A DNA stretch of 64,000 nucleotides from CAVTWS01 sp963738445 (lineage in GTDB: Bacteria > Actinomycetota > Acidimicrobiia > Acidimicrobiales > SHLQ01): assembly GCA_963738445.1 (NCBI GenBank), contig CAVTWS010000015.1:186001-250000 (forward strand), read 5' to 3'. A program made the position numbers and the translations under genes. A model generated the notes under the pieces. That model was not told the DNA's origin and made no database searches. It saw only the letters and a list, made by a program, of their open reading frames with translations. Each line of letters begins with the position of its first letter. Position 1 is the stretch's first letter. This document shows positions 1 to 9,036 of the stretch, one piece after another.

Positions 1-1
1 C

Positions 2-364
2 GTCGTGTGCGATGTCGGACTCACCCCCGCCGAGGTGCTGCTCGACTATCTCGACCGGCTCGATCTCCTCCGCTACTTCTCACACTTCACCTGGTCCGCC
101 GAAGTCGGCGTGTTCAAACCGTCGGGCGAGATGTTCGACAACGCCCTGGCTGCGTTGGGTGTCACGGATCCGGCCCAGGTGGTGCACGTGGGCGACCGGC
201 GGCGGACCGATGTGGCCGGCGCTCGCGCTCGGGGCATGGTGTCGGTGCGGTACCGGGGATTCGTCGACGACCTCACCGATCTCGACGACGCGGACGTGGT
301 GGTGTCGAACCACGCCGAGCTGCTCCCGATGGTGCTCGGCGCGCCGGTGCCCATCACGGCCTGA
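2..364 (+). CDS. HAD-superfamily hydrolase, C-terminal part only
   Basis: This is the C-terminal part of a haloacid dehalogenase-type phosphatase; the gene starts before the window. The visible 120 or so residues carry the late HAD motifs: a Lys in the segment VGVFKPSGEMF (motif III) followed by HVGDRRRTDVAGAR (motif IV, with the Mg-binding acidic residue). The GD..TDV..A arrangement is typical of the phosphoglycolate phosphatase and REG-2-like branch. Motif I with the nucleophilic Asp lies outside the window, so substrate and catalytic competence cannot be judged. The reading frame is open to the left edge. About 280 bases without a recognisable gene separate it from the following glycoside hydrolase. 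Confidence 0.8.
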   Translation, partial: VVCDVGLTPAEVLLDYLDRLDLLRYFSHFTWSAEVGVFKPSGEMFDNALAALGVTDPAQVVHVGDRRRTDVAGARARGMVSVRYRGFVDDLTDLDDADVVVSNHAELLPMVLGAPVPITA

Positions 365-645
365 CGTCGTCGGCGAGTTGGCGAAGAAGATGGATGGTTC
401 CGGGGCCACCGTCGGCGACCCCTTGTGAGTATCGTCGCAGTACAGATGGCCCGCCCGACCATTCCTCCGATCACCTTCGTCCCCGCAGCCGTTCCGCGGA
501 CGCCGCTGCTCCACAGTCGGCCATCGTCGCGGCCCTGATCGGACTCGCCGCCGCTCCCGGTCCGACCGACGAGGCCCGATGAACAACCTCGCCGGCGGCT
601 CGACTGGTTCGAGTTGATCCCTACCATCCACCCGACGGAGGACTG

Positions 646-3099
646 ATGCGACGACGCCTGCTCGACGACGGCTGGGAGGTGCGCCCGAAGGTGCACGTCT
701 TTGCCGAGCTCCAAGGGGCGGCGCAGCCGTGGGCTCCGGTGTCGCTCCCGCACGACGCGATGATCGCCACCGAACGCACGGCGAGTGCAGGGCCGGCGAA
801 CGCCTTCTTCCCTCCGAGCGCGTGGGAGTACCGTCGCACGCTCCCTGGCCTCGGGGCGGGCTGGGATGGCTGCGTCGTCCTCGAGTTCGAGGGCGTCTAC
901 CGCGACGCAGTCGTGTCGGTGAACGGGTCGGTCGTCGCCCGTCGCCCCTACGGCTACTCCTGGTTCAACGTGGCCATCGGCCACCTGCTCGAGCCGGGGG
1001 ACAACGAGGTCCGGGTCGATGCCAGCGCCGGCAATGACAGCCGCTGGTACTCCGGTGCCGGCATCCACCGCGACGTCTGGCTGCTCGAGAGCGGTCGGGT
1101 CCACCTCGCGCCGGAGGGCCTCTCGGTCCGTACCCCGCAGATCGACGGTGGCGGTGCCGTCGTCGAGGTCACCGTGGCCGTCCAGAACGAGTCGACCGCG
1201 ACCAGTCGCGCCGTGCTGCGCGTCGAGATCCTCGACGCCGTCGGTGCGGTCGTCGGCCGCGGCGAGGCGCCTGTGACGGTGTTCGCAGGAGCGTCGGAGT
1301 CGGTGCGGCGCCGGGTGTTCGTCGCCTCGCCCCGACGGTGGACGCTCGACGATCCGCACCTCCACACGTGCCGGGCGACGCTCCTCGACGGCGACGACGT
1401 GCTCGACGGCGACGAGACCACGTTCGGGATCCGGACGCTGGCCGTCGACGCGCACCGCGGCCTCCGGGTCAACGACGAGCCGGTGCTGCTCCGGGGCGCC
1501 TGCGTCCACCACGACAACGGGCCCCTGGGATCCGCGGCGATCGGGCGGGCCGACGAACGCCGGGTCGAGCTCTTGAAAGCCGCCGGGTTCAACGCCATCC
1601 GCAGCGCTCACAACCCGATGAGCCGGGCCATGCTCGACGCCTGCGACCGCCTCGGGATCCTGGTGATGGAGGAGGCCTTCGACATGTGGGCCCGGCCGAA
1701 GTCCGGCGACGACTACGCCCGCAACTTCGCCACGTGGTGGGAAGCTGACATTGAAGCCATGGTCCGCAACGCCGAGAACCACCCCTCGGTGATCTTCTAC
1801 AGCATCGGCAACGAGATCCCCGACGGCTCGACCGACAAGGGCCTGCAGATCGGGCGGGCCCTCGCCGAGAAGGTCCGCCGCCTCGACGACAGCCGGTTCG
1901 TGACCCAGTCCGTCACCGGGATCTTGGTCGGTGGCCCCGAGCTCTTCGCCGACCTGATGGCGTCGATGTCGGCACCCGCCGTCGACGAGGAGACCGGGGT
2001 CAACACCGTCGCCGCCACCCTCGGCGACATCATGTTGGACCTCATGCGTTCACCGGTTGTCGACCACAAGACCCGAGAGGCGTTCGCGACCCTCGACGTC
2101 GCCGGGTACAACTACATGGCGAGCCGGTATGCCATCGACGCCGAAACCCACCCGGATCGGGTCGTCGTCGGCACCGAGACCCACCCGGCCGCCATCGCCA
2201 CCGCGTGGCCCCAGGTCCTCGCCCTCCCCAGCGTGATCGGCGACTTCGTCTGGACCGGGTGGGACTACCTCGGCGAGGCCGGGATCGGGATGTCCGACCA
2301 TCGCGAGCGGGGCCCCGACGCCTCGCCGGGGGGATTCCACGCCGAGTTCCCCTGGCTGACGGCCTGGTGCGGTGACATCGACATCACCGGGCACCGGAGA
2401 CCGCAGTCCTACTTCCGGGAGATCGTCTTCGGCCTCCGCACCGATCCCTACATCGCCGTGCTGCGCCCCGAGCACGACCGCCGACCCAACGCGCACCACA
2501 GCCCGTGGTCGTGGAACGACGTGGTGTCGAGCTGGAGCTGGGTCGGCCACCAAGGCCAGGTCGTCCTCGTCGAGGTCTACGCCGGCGCGAACGAGGTCGA
2601 GCTCCTCCTGGACGGCCGCTCGCTCGGTCGGCAGCCAGCCGGAGTCGACCATGGCTTCCGCGCCACCTTCGAGGTCCCCTACGGATCGGGCGAGCTCGTG
2701 GCGGTGAGCTGGGACGGCGGCACGGAGGTCGGCCGATCCTCACTGCGGTCGGCCGACGGTTCGGTCCGCCTCCAGGTGGTCGCCGACCGAACCGAAATCG
2801 TCGCCGACCACCACGACCTCTCCTTCGTCGAGCTGACGCTGGTCGACGGCGCCGGGATCGTCTTGTCGGGCGTCGACCGCTACGTCGAGGTCGCCGTCGA
2901 CGGACCGGGAACGCTGCAAGGCATCGCCAGCGCCAACCCCTCGACCGACGAGGCACTCGTGGCGTCCGGGTGCACCACCTTCGACGGCCGCGCCGTCGCC
3001 GTGATCCGCCCGACCGGTCCCGGAACGATCGTCGTCTCCGTCATCGCTGAGGGATGTGCGACCCAACAGATCGAGATCGCCGCCGCTCCACCCGCCTGA
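646..3099 (+). CDS. Glycoside hydrolase family 2 (beta-galactosidase-like)
   Basis: This 817-residue protein is a family-2 glycoside hydrolase that should release a terminal sugar from a glycoside by a retaining mechanism. The order is the usual one: sugar-binding jelly roll (about 1-165), immunoglobulin-like domain (about 170-275), TIM barrel (about 280-570), then C-terminal beta domains resembling DUF4982 and a bacterial Ig-like module. The barrel shows the NAIRSAHNP signature, the acid/base Glu390 in SIGNEIPDG and the probable nucleophile Glu511 in VVGTETHP. No signal peptide is evident, so it is probably cytoplasmic. The start is the ATG after the purine-rich GGAGGACTG. The exact sugar specificity (galactose, glucuronic acid, mannose) cannot be read from the sequence. 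Confidence 0.9.
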   Translation: MRRRLLDDGWEVRPKVHVFAELQGAAQPWAPVSLPHDAMIATERTASAGPANAFFPPSAWEYRRTLPGLGAGWDGCVVLEFEGVYRDAVVSVNGSVVARRPYGYSWFNVAIGHLLEPGDNEVRVDASAGNDSRWYSGAGIHRDVWLLESGRVHLAPEGLSVRTPQIDGGGAVVEVTVAVQNESTATSRAVLRVEILDAVGAVVGRGEAPVTVFAGASESVRRRVFVASPRRWTLDDPHLHTCRATLLDGDDVLDGDETTFGIRTLAVDAHRGLRVNDEPVLLRGACVHHDNGPLGSAAIGRADERRVELLKAAGFNAIRSAHNPMSRAMLDACDRLGILVMEEAFDMWARPKSGDDYARNFATWWEADIEAMVRNAENHPSVIFYSIGNEIPDGSTDKGLQIGRALAEKVRRLDDSRFVTQSVTGILVGGPELFADLMASMSAPAVDEETGVNTVAATLGDIMLDLMRSPVVDHKTREAFATLDVAGYNYMASRYAIDAETHPDRVVVGTETHPAAIATAWPQVLALPSVIGDFVWTGWDYLGEAGIGMSDHRERGPDASPGGFHAEFPWLTAWCGDIDITGHRRPQSYFREIVFGLRTDPYIAVLRPEHDRRPNAHHSPWSWNDVVSSWSWVGHQGQVVLVEVYAGANEVELLLDGRSLGRQPAGVDHGFRATFEVPYGSGELVAVSWDGGTEVGRSSLRSADGSVRLQVVADRTEIVADHHDLSFVELTLVDGAGIVLSGVDRYVEVAVDGPGTLQGIASANPSTDEALVASGCTTFDGRAVAVIRPTGPGTIVVSVIAEGCATQQIEIAAAPPA

Positions 3100-3479
3100 A
3101 TCAGGTACGGACCCAACCGCGGGGCAGCGGGACGTCGAGGGTGGCGTAGGTGATGATGCCGGGCGTTGCGGCGACGCCGGCGACGTGACCGGCGGGGATC
3201 GTCGGCGAACCCCGGGCTGATTCCGGTGCCCAGCAGGGACGATCAGCCGCGGTTGCCGGCGTCGTCGATCCGGTCCGGCCCCCTCCGAAGTTGGTGCCGA
3301 TGATGAACGCCGCGGTGGCGACCACGTTCACACCCGACGAGCTCGAGGTTCGGGTTGGCCGTGATGTCCCTTCACCGAATCCTTGCCGACGTTGCCCGTC
3401 GTCCACTACACCACGCGAGCCGGCGCGCCCACTCCCCCTCGATCATCTGCGCATCGCCGTCGCGGGGTGCCAGACGCGA
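3100..3479. other. 380-bp stretch with no confident gene
   Basis: Between the glycoside hydrolase and the tRNA-Phe terminator I find no convincing gene. A 101-codon minus-strand frame (3101-3406) exists, but its product is Ser/Thr/Gly-rich in the first half and I recognise no domain. Its last part reads like a short conserved tail (ITYATLDVPLPRGWVRT), so it could be the remnant of a decayed gene. Confidence 0.4.
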
Positions 3480-3506
3480 CGAAACCCCTGCCAAGCAGGG
3501 GTTTCG
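3480..3506 (-). terminator. Strong hairpin after tRNA-Phe
   Basis: A perfect 12-bp inverted repeat (CGAAACCCCTGC and its complement) with a 3-base loop lies three bases beyond the 3' end of tRNA-Phe on the minus strand. It is well placed to end transcription of the tRNA cluster. There is no clear T-run after it, which is common for terminators in high-GC actinobacteria. Confidence 0.7.
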
Positions 3507-3508
3507 CT

Positions 3509-3584
3509 TGGTGGTCGGGACCGGCGTCGATCCGGTGACCTACCGCTTTTCAGGCGGTCGCTCTGCCTACTGAGCTACCCGACC
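3509..3584 (-). tRNA. tRNA-Phe (GAA)
   Basis: The minus strand reads GGTCGGGTAGCTCAGTAGGC at the 5' end and closes with a complementary CCCGACC acceptor arm, discriminator A and an encoded CCA. The anticodon loop is CTGAAAA, giving anticodon GAA. The T arm has the standard GGATCGACGCC pattern. It is the leftmost of three minus-strand tRNAs. Confidence 0.95.
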
Positions 3585-3606
3585 GGATACCGCACATGTG
3601 CGGTAG

Positions 3607-3681
3607 CGGTCCCGACGGGATTTGAACCCGCGACCTCCGGCTTGACAGGCCGGCGTGCACTCCAAGCTGCACCACGGGACC
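3607..3681 (-). tRNA. tRNA-Asp (GTC)
   Basis: The acceptor arms GGTCCCG/CGGGACC pair perfectly, the discriminator is G as expected for tRNA-Asp, and the anticodon loop is CTGTCAA with anticodon GTC. The T loop GGTTCAAATCC is canonical. CCA is not encoded. It lies 22 bases upstream of tRNA-Phe and is probably co-transcribed with it. Confidence 0.95.
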
Positions 3682-3791
3682 AGCTTGCGTCCCGAAATGC
3701 CCGGGACGACGAGACGACAGGGTAGCGGCCCAGCCATCGGAACGACACGCTTCGCCGACCGAGAATCTCAACCGGGTGGTGCGGGCGTCAG

Positions 3792-3864
3792 CACCCCCAA
3801 CGGGATTCGAACCCGTGTTGCCGCCTTGAAAGGGCGATGTCCTAGGCCTCTGGACGATGGGGGC
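3792..3864 (-). tRNA. tRNA-Glu (TTC)
   Basis: The gene begins GCCCCCATCGTCCAGAGGCC on the minus strand, has anticodon loop CTTTCAA (anticodon TTC) and discriminator G. CCA is not encoded. It is first in the Glu-Asp-Phe tRNA cluster. Charged tRNA-Glu also feeds the C5 heme pathway, whose genes lie at the other end of this window. Confidence 0.95.
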
Positions 3865-3963
3865 AGGGTTGCGACAGTGTTTTCTAGCGCCCGTTGCGCC
3901 CGAATCCGCCGGTCGACCGGCGACGGGTGCGGTCCCGGCGCTGCTCGCTGCGCTCGAAGCGCG

Positions 3964-4422
3964 TCACCCGTCGTCGGTGAGAGCGTCCACCGCCAGGCCG
4001 AGCAACTGCGACAACAGGTCGTAGACATCGTGGGCGAAGGCGTCGGGATGATCCGCCGGCACCCCGCGCTGCTCCTCGGAGACGTCGAGCCGGGTGCCGA
4101 GCACCAGGCGCACATCGTTGATGACCCCGACCCACGCTTCGAGCTCGGCGCCGGTGACCTCGCCGGCGTCGACCGTCGCCTCGACGGTGTCGATGGCGTC
4201 GAGGCGGCGCGCCAGGAGATCGTCGCGGACGAGGGCGTCGTAGTCGGCCTGGCGGGCCTCGTCATCGGCGTAGGCGGGCGGGTACAACCGTCGCAGCGAG
4301 TCCCGGTCGCCCATGAGCAGCGCGTCGCGGAGCTCCTCGAGGACGTGCCCGAGCAGGTCCCGGATCGTTGGCTCGAGCGAGATGGCGTAACCGGTGGCGG
4401 TCCGCTGGAACGGGTTGGCCAT
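3964..4422 (-). CDS. DUF2017 family protein
   Basis: This 152-residue protein matches the actinobacterial DUF2017 family in length and in the pattern of acidic helices with LRRLYPPAY near residue 50 and a C-terminal VYDLLSQLLG segment. The function of the family is unknown. The start chosen is the ATG giving MANPFQRT; longer frames upstream run back into clpS. It follows clpS by four bases, and this clpS-DUF2017 order is widely conserved in Actinobacteria, which suggests a role linked to ClpS-dependent proteolysis. That link is inference from neighbourhood only. Confidence 0.8.
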   Translation of the reverse strand: MANPFQRTATGYAISLEPTIRDLLGHVLEELRDALLMGDRDSLRRLYPPAYADDEARQADYDALVRDDLLARRLDAIDTVEATVDAGEVTGAELEAWVGVINDVRLVLGTRLDVSEEQRGVPADHPDAFAHDVYDLLSQLLGLAVDALTDDG

Positions 4423-4426
4423 CGGG

Positions 4427-4726
4427 TCAGCGATCCTGCTGCATGGTCGCCCAGAGCCCGTGTTCGTGGAGGCGGAAGACGTCGTTCTCGGCCTGTTCAC
4501 GGCTCCCTGTGGAGACCACGGCCCGGCCCTTGTGGTGCACGTCGAGCATCAGTTCCTCGGCCTTGGCCTTGGGGTAACCGAACAGCTTCTGGAAGACGTA
4601 GGTCACGTAGACCATGAGATTGATGGGGTCGTTCCAGACCAGCACGATCCAGGGAATGTCCGGGTCGACGATGGTGTCGTCGTCGACGCCGGGCGACTCG
4701 ACTTCGGCGGGGGCTGCGGTGGGCAT
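4427..4726 (-). CDS. clpS: ATP-dependent Clp protease adaptor ClpS
   Basis: ClpS delivers substrates with destabilising N-terminal residues to the ClpA/C-ClpP protease. The 99-residue product has the family core: WIVLVWNDPINLMVYV, FQKLFGYPKAKAEELMLDVH and a C-terminal HEHGLWATMQ. Asn and Asp of VWNDP and the conserved His of VHHKG line the N-degron pocket in known structures. The ATG start overlaps the stop codon of the upstream heme A synthase gene by one base. A short disordered acidic N-terminus precedes the core, as in other actinobacterial ClpS proteins. Confidence 0.95.
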   Translation of the reverse strand: MPTAAPAEVESPGVDDDTIVDPDIPWIVLVWNDPINLMVYVTYVFQKLFGYPKAKAEELMLDVHHKGRAVVSTGSREQAENDVFRLHEHGLWATMQQDR

Positions 4727-5679
4727 CAGGTCCGGGCGGGTTCGGGTGGGGCGGTCGGCAGGGATCCGGCCCGATGGCCGGGTCGCCGAGGCGGTACGAG
4801 CCTGAGGTGCAGGCCGACCATCGTCGCCCACAAGGCTACGGCACCCACCACGTGGACGGCGACGAGCCCCTCGGGCACGTCAAGGGCGTACTGCACGTAG
4901 CCCACGGTGCCCTGGGCGGCCATGATCCCGAGCGCCAGGTGGACCTGACGCCGGTCGCCGACAGGTGCGGGGGCCGATGCCCGAGCGCGGAGGCGAAGCG
5001 CCAACGCCGCGGTGCCGAGCACGAGCAGCCACACCAAACCGCTGTGGAGCCGTGCGACGTCGGGGATGGCGTAGGGCAACCGGTCGATCGGTTCATCGAG
5101 GCTGCCGGTGTGGGGGCCGGACCCGGTCACGACGGTGCCCGAGATCAGGACGGCCGTGGCGGCGAGGGTCAGCGCTCGGACGTGGGTGACGACCGTGTCG
5201 ACCGGATCCCGTTCGGCGGCGGACCGGTCGACCGCGTCGATGGGTCGGTCGAGGCTCGATTTGTGGTGCAACACGACCGCGTTCCACAACAGGACCATCG
5301 ACAGCAGGAAATGGCCGATCACCAGGCGCGGATCGAGGTCGAGGTAGACGACGACCGCACCCAGAGCGATTTGGCCGATGACCCCGGCGACCAGACCCCA
5401 GGCCCACCGGGTGAGGTCGGGTCGTGGGGGGCGGATGCGCCGAGCCCCGAGCACGGCGAGGATCACCACGACCGACACCAGGCCGGTGACCAGCCGGTTC
5501 CCGTATTCGATCCAGCCGTGGTAGCCGAAATCGCCCACCACCTGCCGCTCCTCGCAGGTCGGCCAGTCGGTGCACCCGAGACCGGAGCCGGTCAGTCGCA
5601 CGGCGGCGCCGCTCACGATGATGACCCCGAGGAGCACCACGGCGGCCCGGGTGACCCTGCGGTAGCGGTCGAGATCCAC
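4726..5679 (-). CDS. ctaA: Heme A synthase (CtaA/COX15 family)
   Basis: This integral membrane enzyme oxidises the methyl group at C8 of heme O to the formyl group of heme A for aa3-type oxidases. The 317-residue protein has about eight predicted membrane helices arranged as two similar four-helix halves. Heme-ligand-type histidines occur in the helices containing VIGHFLLSMVLL, VARLHSGLVWLL and VAVHVVGAVALW. A periplasmic GCTDWPTCE segment carries the pair of cysteines seen in many CtaA proteins. It starts with GTG and is divergent from ctaB, with about 77 bases between the two starts, so the two heme modification genes may share a control region. Confidence 0.93.
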   Translation of the reverse strand: MDLDRYRRVTRAAVVLLGVIIVSGAAVRLTGSGLGCTDWPTCEERQVVGDFGYHGWIEYGNRLVTGLVSVVVILAVLGARRIRPPRPDLTRWAWGLVAGVIGQIALGAVVVYLDLDPRLVIGHFLLSMVLLWNAVVLHHKSSLDRPIDAVDRSAAERDPVDTVVTHVRALTLAATAVLISGTVVTGSGPHTGSLDEPIDRLPYAIPDVARLHSGLVWLLVLGTAALALRLRARASAPAPVGDRRQVHLALGIMAAQGTVGYVQYALDVPEGLVAVHVVGAVALWATMVGLHLRLVPPRRPGHRAGSLPTAPPEPART

Positions 5680-5756
5680 GCCGTGGACGTTATCTGTGGA
5701 TACCCGACGGACACCGGCCTTGGCGGCGGGTGAGGAGCGGCCTTAGCCTGACCCCG

Positions 5757-6653
5757 ATGCTCCAGCCGGCCCGCGTCCCCGTTCGCGCCCGCGTGGCGGG
5801 GTTCGTCGCCCTCACCAAACCGCGGATCATCGAGCTTCTCCTGATCACGACGGTCCCCACCATGGTGGTGGCCGAGCAGGGTCTGCCCTCGGTGTGGTTG
5901 ATGGTGGCGACCGTGGTGGGCGGCACCTTGTCGGCCGGCGGCGCCAACGCCATCAACATGTACGTGGACCGAGACATCGACCGCCTCATGGAACGCACCC
6001 GCAACCGGCCGCTCGTCACCGGGGTCGTGCGCCCGCCCGAGGCCCTGGTGTTCGCCGTCGCCCTCGAAGCGGTGGCCTTCGTGTGGCTCTGGGGGTTCGT
6101 GAACCTGCTCAGTGCCACGCTGGCCGTGGCCGCCTGCCTGTTCTACGTGTTCGTCTACACGCTGTGGCTGAAACGCCGGTCGACGAGCAACATCGTGATC
6201 GGCGGCGCCGCCGGGGCGGCTCCCGTCCTCATCGGGTGGTCATCGGTCACCAACTCGTTGGCCTGGCCGCCGGTCGTGCTGTTCGCGGTCATCTTCATCT
6301 GGACCCCTCCGCACTTCTGGGCTCTGGCCATCCGCTACGCCGACGACTACCGCGCCGCCTCGGTCCCGATGCTTCCGGCCGTCGCGTCGCTGCGGACCGT
6401 GGGCCGCCAGATCCTCATCTACACGGTCGCGTTGTGGGCGGTCACGCTGGTGTTCGCCCCGGTCGCGGGCATGGGCTGGCTGTACTGGTCGGCCGCCATC
6501 GTGCTGGGCGCCGGGTTCACGTGGCTTGCCCTGGCGTTGCTGCGCCAGCCCACCCCCGCCCGGGCGATGAGGCTGTTCGGGTACTCGATCACCTACGTCA
6601 CGGTGCTCTTCGGTGCCATGGCGGCCGACGAACTGCTGCGCAGCGGGTGGTGA
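5757..6653 (+). CDS. ctaB: Protoheme IX farnesyltransferase (heme O synthase)
   Basis: CtaB attaches a farnesyl group to protoheme to make heme O, the substrate of CtaA. The 298-residue polytopic membrane protein is a UbiA-superfamily prenyltransferase. The first Asp-rich motif is NMYVDRDIDRLMERTRNRP and the second is in YADDYRAASVPMLP. The ATG giving MLQPARVPV is preferred to an earlier in-frame ATG nine codons upstream because the family normally starts close to the ALTKPRIIELLL helix. It lies directly upstream of the oxidase structural genes. Confidence 0.95.
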   Translation: MLQPARVPVRARVAGFVALTKPRIIELLLITTVPTMVVAEQGLPSVWLMVATVVGGTLSAGGANAINMYVDRDIDRLMERTRNRPLVTGVVRPPEALVFAVALEAVAFVWLWGFVNLLSATLAVAACLFYVFVYTLWLKRRSTSNIVIGGAAGAAPVLIGWSSVTNSLAWPPVVLFAVIFIWTPPHFWALAIRYADDYRAASVPMLPAVASLRTVGRQILIYTVALWAVTLVFAPVAGMGWLYWSAAIVLGAGFTWLALALLRQPTPARAMRLFGYSITYVTVLFGAMAADELLRSGW

Positions 6654-6834
6654 CGCCGTCCATGACCGTCCATTTCGACCATCGCCCGGTTCGATGGCGG
6701 GGCAGAGGGAAGATACTGTGTCCGCCCGTGACCGGGCCGTGCGTCGACCCGTCGGACGCCTCGTCGTGCCCGGCTCGGCGGCGGCCGTGTCATTCGATCC
6801 TGACCGGGCCTTCGCGCCGAGGAACCACACGCCT

Positions 6835-8433
6835 ATGACCGTCACGGAAGCACCCCCGACCGCACCTGTGACCGCTACGACTCCGGTCGAGTCGGCCTGG
6901 CTGTACGACATCGTCACCTCGACCGATCACAAGGTGGTCGGCCGGCTCTTCATGGGTTTCGCCTCGTTGTTCCTCGTCGTCGCCGCCGTGGTCGGTGCAG
7001 TCGTCGGCATCGAAGGCATGGACATCGACGACCTCGATCTGTTCGAGACGGTCGACAGCGTCACCCAGGCCGCGACCCTCTCTCAGTTCTCGCTGGCCTT
7101 CCTCGTCGTCGTGCCCTTCTTCCTGGGGCTCGGGCTGGCCATCGCACCCCTCCAGGTCGGCTCGCCCGCCGGCGCCTTCCCCCGGGCCGCGGCCGCCTCC
7201 TTCTGGGGCTGGTTGATCGGTGCCGGGTTGGTGATCGGCTCCTGGGCCGGCGATGGCGGCCTGGGCGGGTCGGTCGAGGGCACCAACTCCGATGCCGTGG
7301 CCCTGTCCCTCGCCGGGCTGATCCTGGTGAGCATCGCCCTCGGTCTCGGCTCGATCTGCCTGGCCACGACCGTCCTGGCGCTGCGGGCCCCGGGTATGTC
7401 GCTGCACCGGGTGCCGCTGCTGTCGTGGACCGGCCTGGTATCGAGCGTGCTGCTGGTGTTCTCGCTCCCGATCCTCGTCGCCGACCTCCTCCTCGCCTAC
7501 GTCGACCTCCGCGGCCGACCGCCGATCGCCTACGGCATCGAGTCGTCGATCTACGGCGAGGTGAGCTGGGCAGTGTCGGCCCCGCAGGTGTTCCTCTACG
7601 CGCTTCCGGTGCTCGGTGTCATCGGCGACATCATCCCCGCCCTCACCCGCACCCGGCCGAAGATGTACCCCGTCCTCCTCGGCGCCGCCGCCTTCTTCGG
7701 CGTGTTGGGCTTCGGCGCCTTTGCCCGGGTGGCCTTTGAGGCGCCGGGTGCCCAGGACAGCACGCACGAGCTGCTGTACCTCGCCATGGGCCTGGCGGTG
7801 ATCCTGCCCGTCGTGGCATCACTCGGCGGCTGGCTCGACTCGCTCCGGGTCGGGGGCCGGGCGCTGCGGCCTTCGGCGCCCCTGATCGGGACCATCGGCG
7901 CGCTACTGCTCATCCTGCTGGCGGCCGCGTCGAGCACCGTTCGTGCGTTCGAGCCCTTCGAGTTGGTCGGCACGGCCGCCGATGCCGGTGTCGCCCAGGC
8001 GGCCCTGTGGGCGTCAGTGGCGGGCGCGATCGCCGCGCTGGCCTTCTGGGGTCCCAAGCTGACCGGCCGTCAACTCCCCGTGCCGGCCGCCGGTCTCGTC
8101 GTGCTGCTCCTGCTGCTCGGAACGCTCCTCGTCACCGCCGCTCCCATCGCCGCCGGGTTCGTCAAGGACACCGAGGAGTACGGGGACCTGCTCGACACGC
8201 TCCGGGTGCTGTCGGGCATCGGCAGTGTGGTCCTGGCCCTGGCGGCCCTCCTGGCCTTCATGACGTTCCTGCTGGTCACCTTCGGGCGGGGTGAGGCTTC
8301 GGGATCCGATCCCTGGGGCGGCCACACCCTCGAATGGGCGACCAGCTCACCGCCGCCGTTGGGCAACTTCGTTGCCCCGGTCGCGACGGTTCGTTCGGAA
8401 CGACCGCTGCTCGACGAGGAGGAGGCCGTCTGA
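6835..8433 (+). CDS. COX1-like membrane protein lacking all metal ligands
   Basis: This 532-residue polytopic protein is clearly related to cytochrome c oxidase subunit I but cannot bind heme or copper in the usual way. Shared landmarks with the true CoxA at 11249 are STDHKVVGRLFMGF at the N-terminus, LQVG....FPR...SFW after helix II, and RAPGMSLHRVPLLSW. The six ligand positions have changed: the heme a His of helix II is Ser83, the CuB His of HPEVY is Ala249, the cross-linked Tyr is Phe253, the HH pair is Arg298-Val299, and no HxH is present in helix X. The start is ATG 6835 after GAGGA. It is translationally linked to a COX3-like gene. A structural or assembly role in the oxidase is my inference. 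Confidence 0.85.
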   Translation: MTVTEAPPTAPVTATTPVESAWLYDIVTSTDHKVVGRLFMGFASLFLVVAAVVGAVVGIEGMDIDDLDLFETVDSVTQAATLSQFSLAFLVVVPFFLGLGLAIAPLQVGSPAGAFPRAAAASFWGWLIGAGLVIGSWAGDGGLGGSVEGTNSDAVALSLAGLILVSIALGLGSICLATTVLALRAPGMSLHRVPLLSWTGLVSSVLLVFSLPILVADLLLAYVDLRGRPPIAYGIESSIYGEVSWAVSAPQVFLYALPVLGVIGDIIPALTRTRPKMYPVLLGAAAFFGVLGFGAFARVAFEAPGAQDSTHELLYLAMGLAVILPVVASLGGWLDSLRVGGRALRPSAPLIGTIGALLLILLAAASSTVRAFEPFELVGTAADAGVAQAALWASVAGAIAALAFWGPKLTGRQLPVPAAGLVVLLLLLGTLLVTAAPIAAGFVKDTEEYGDLLDTLRVLSGIGSVVLALAALLAFMTFLLVTFGRGEASGSDPWGGHTLEWATSSPPPLGNFVAPVATVRSERPLLDEEEAV

Positions 8434-9029
8434 TGTCCACCGCCACCGCACCGCGGGCCCTGCCGGCCGCGCCGGCGACGCGCCCTCGCACCCTGCTCAT
8501 CGGCAGCGGTCTGGCGACCGGCGCCATGCTCATGCTGTTCGCCGGGTTGTTCGGCGTGTACTTCTCGGCCCGGGATCAGGCCATCGGTGCCGGCGAGGAG
8601 TGGTTCCCCGAAGGGGCCATCTCGCTCGTGCCGGGCGGCATGATGATGGCGACGCTGTCCATGTCGGTCGTCACGGTCCAGTGGGCGGTGTACGCGATGG
8701 CCCGCAACGACCGGGCCCATGCCGTGCTGGCGCTCGCCGTGACCGCCGTCTTCGGTGCCGCCACCATCAACCAGCAGGTCTTCTACTGGAAGGACATCGC
8801 CCTCCCGGTCGATGCCTCCACGGCCGCCCTCCTGCTCTGGGTGATCACCGGTGCCTTCGTCGCCATGCTGCTGGCCGGCATGGCGTTCCTCGCCTTCATG
8901 GCCATCCGCGCCTTTGGCAGTTCCGACACGAGCCGGCAGTCCGACGGCATGGTCGCCGCCGCGATCTTCTGGTATGCGGTCGTGCTCGTGTACTTCGTCA
9001 TCTGGTACGGGATCTACATCTCCAAGTAG
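8433..9029 (+). CDS. COX3-like membrane protein
   Basis: This 198-residue protein has about five membrane helices and resembles cytochrome c oxidase subunit III in length and helix pattern (LMLFAGLFGVYFSARDQ matches the first helix of the true subunit III at 13299, and the C-terminal helix ends FVIWYGIYISK). The Glu of the first helix of normal subunit III (in SECLLF of the other copy) is replaced here by a hydrophobic residue. The ATG overlaps the stop of the COX1-like gene by one base, so the two are expected to be made together and probably interact. Together they look like a degenerate I-III pair beside the functional set. Confidence 0.75.
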   Translation: MSTATAPRALPAAPATRPRTLLIGSGLATGAMLMLFAGLFGVYFSARDQAIGAGEEWFPEGAISLVPGGMMMATLSMSVVTVQWAVYAMARNDRAHAVLALAVTAVFGAATINQQVFYWKDIALPVDASTAALLLWVITGAFVAMLLAGMAFLAFMAIRAFGSSDTSRQSDGMVAAAIFWYAVVLVYFVIWYGIYISK

Positions 9030-9036
9030 GGACTCC

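Noticed and set aside
365..645. Possible small gene or riboswitch before the glycoside hydrolase
   Set aside because: I found no conserved protein pattern, no strong hairpin and no known aptamer sequence in this stretch.
73..1782. Long minus-strand open frame of 569 codons opposite the HAD and glycoside hydrolase genes
   Set aside because: It is a by-product of high GC; the composition is dominated by Arg, Val, Asp and Gly without domain structure, while the plus strand has clear conserved motifs.
3291..4617. Plus-strand open frames across the tRNA cluster and the DUF2017 gene
   Set aside because: They run through three tRNA genes and opposite to conserved proteins, so they are not coding.
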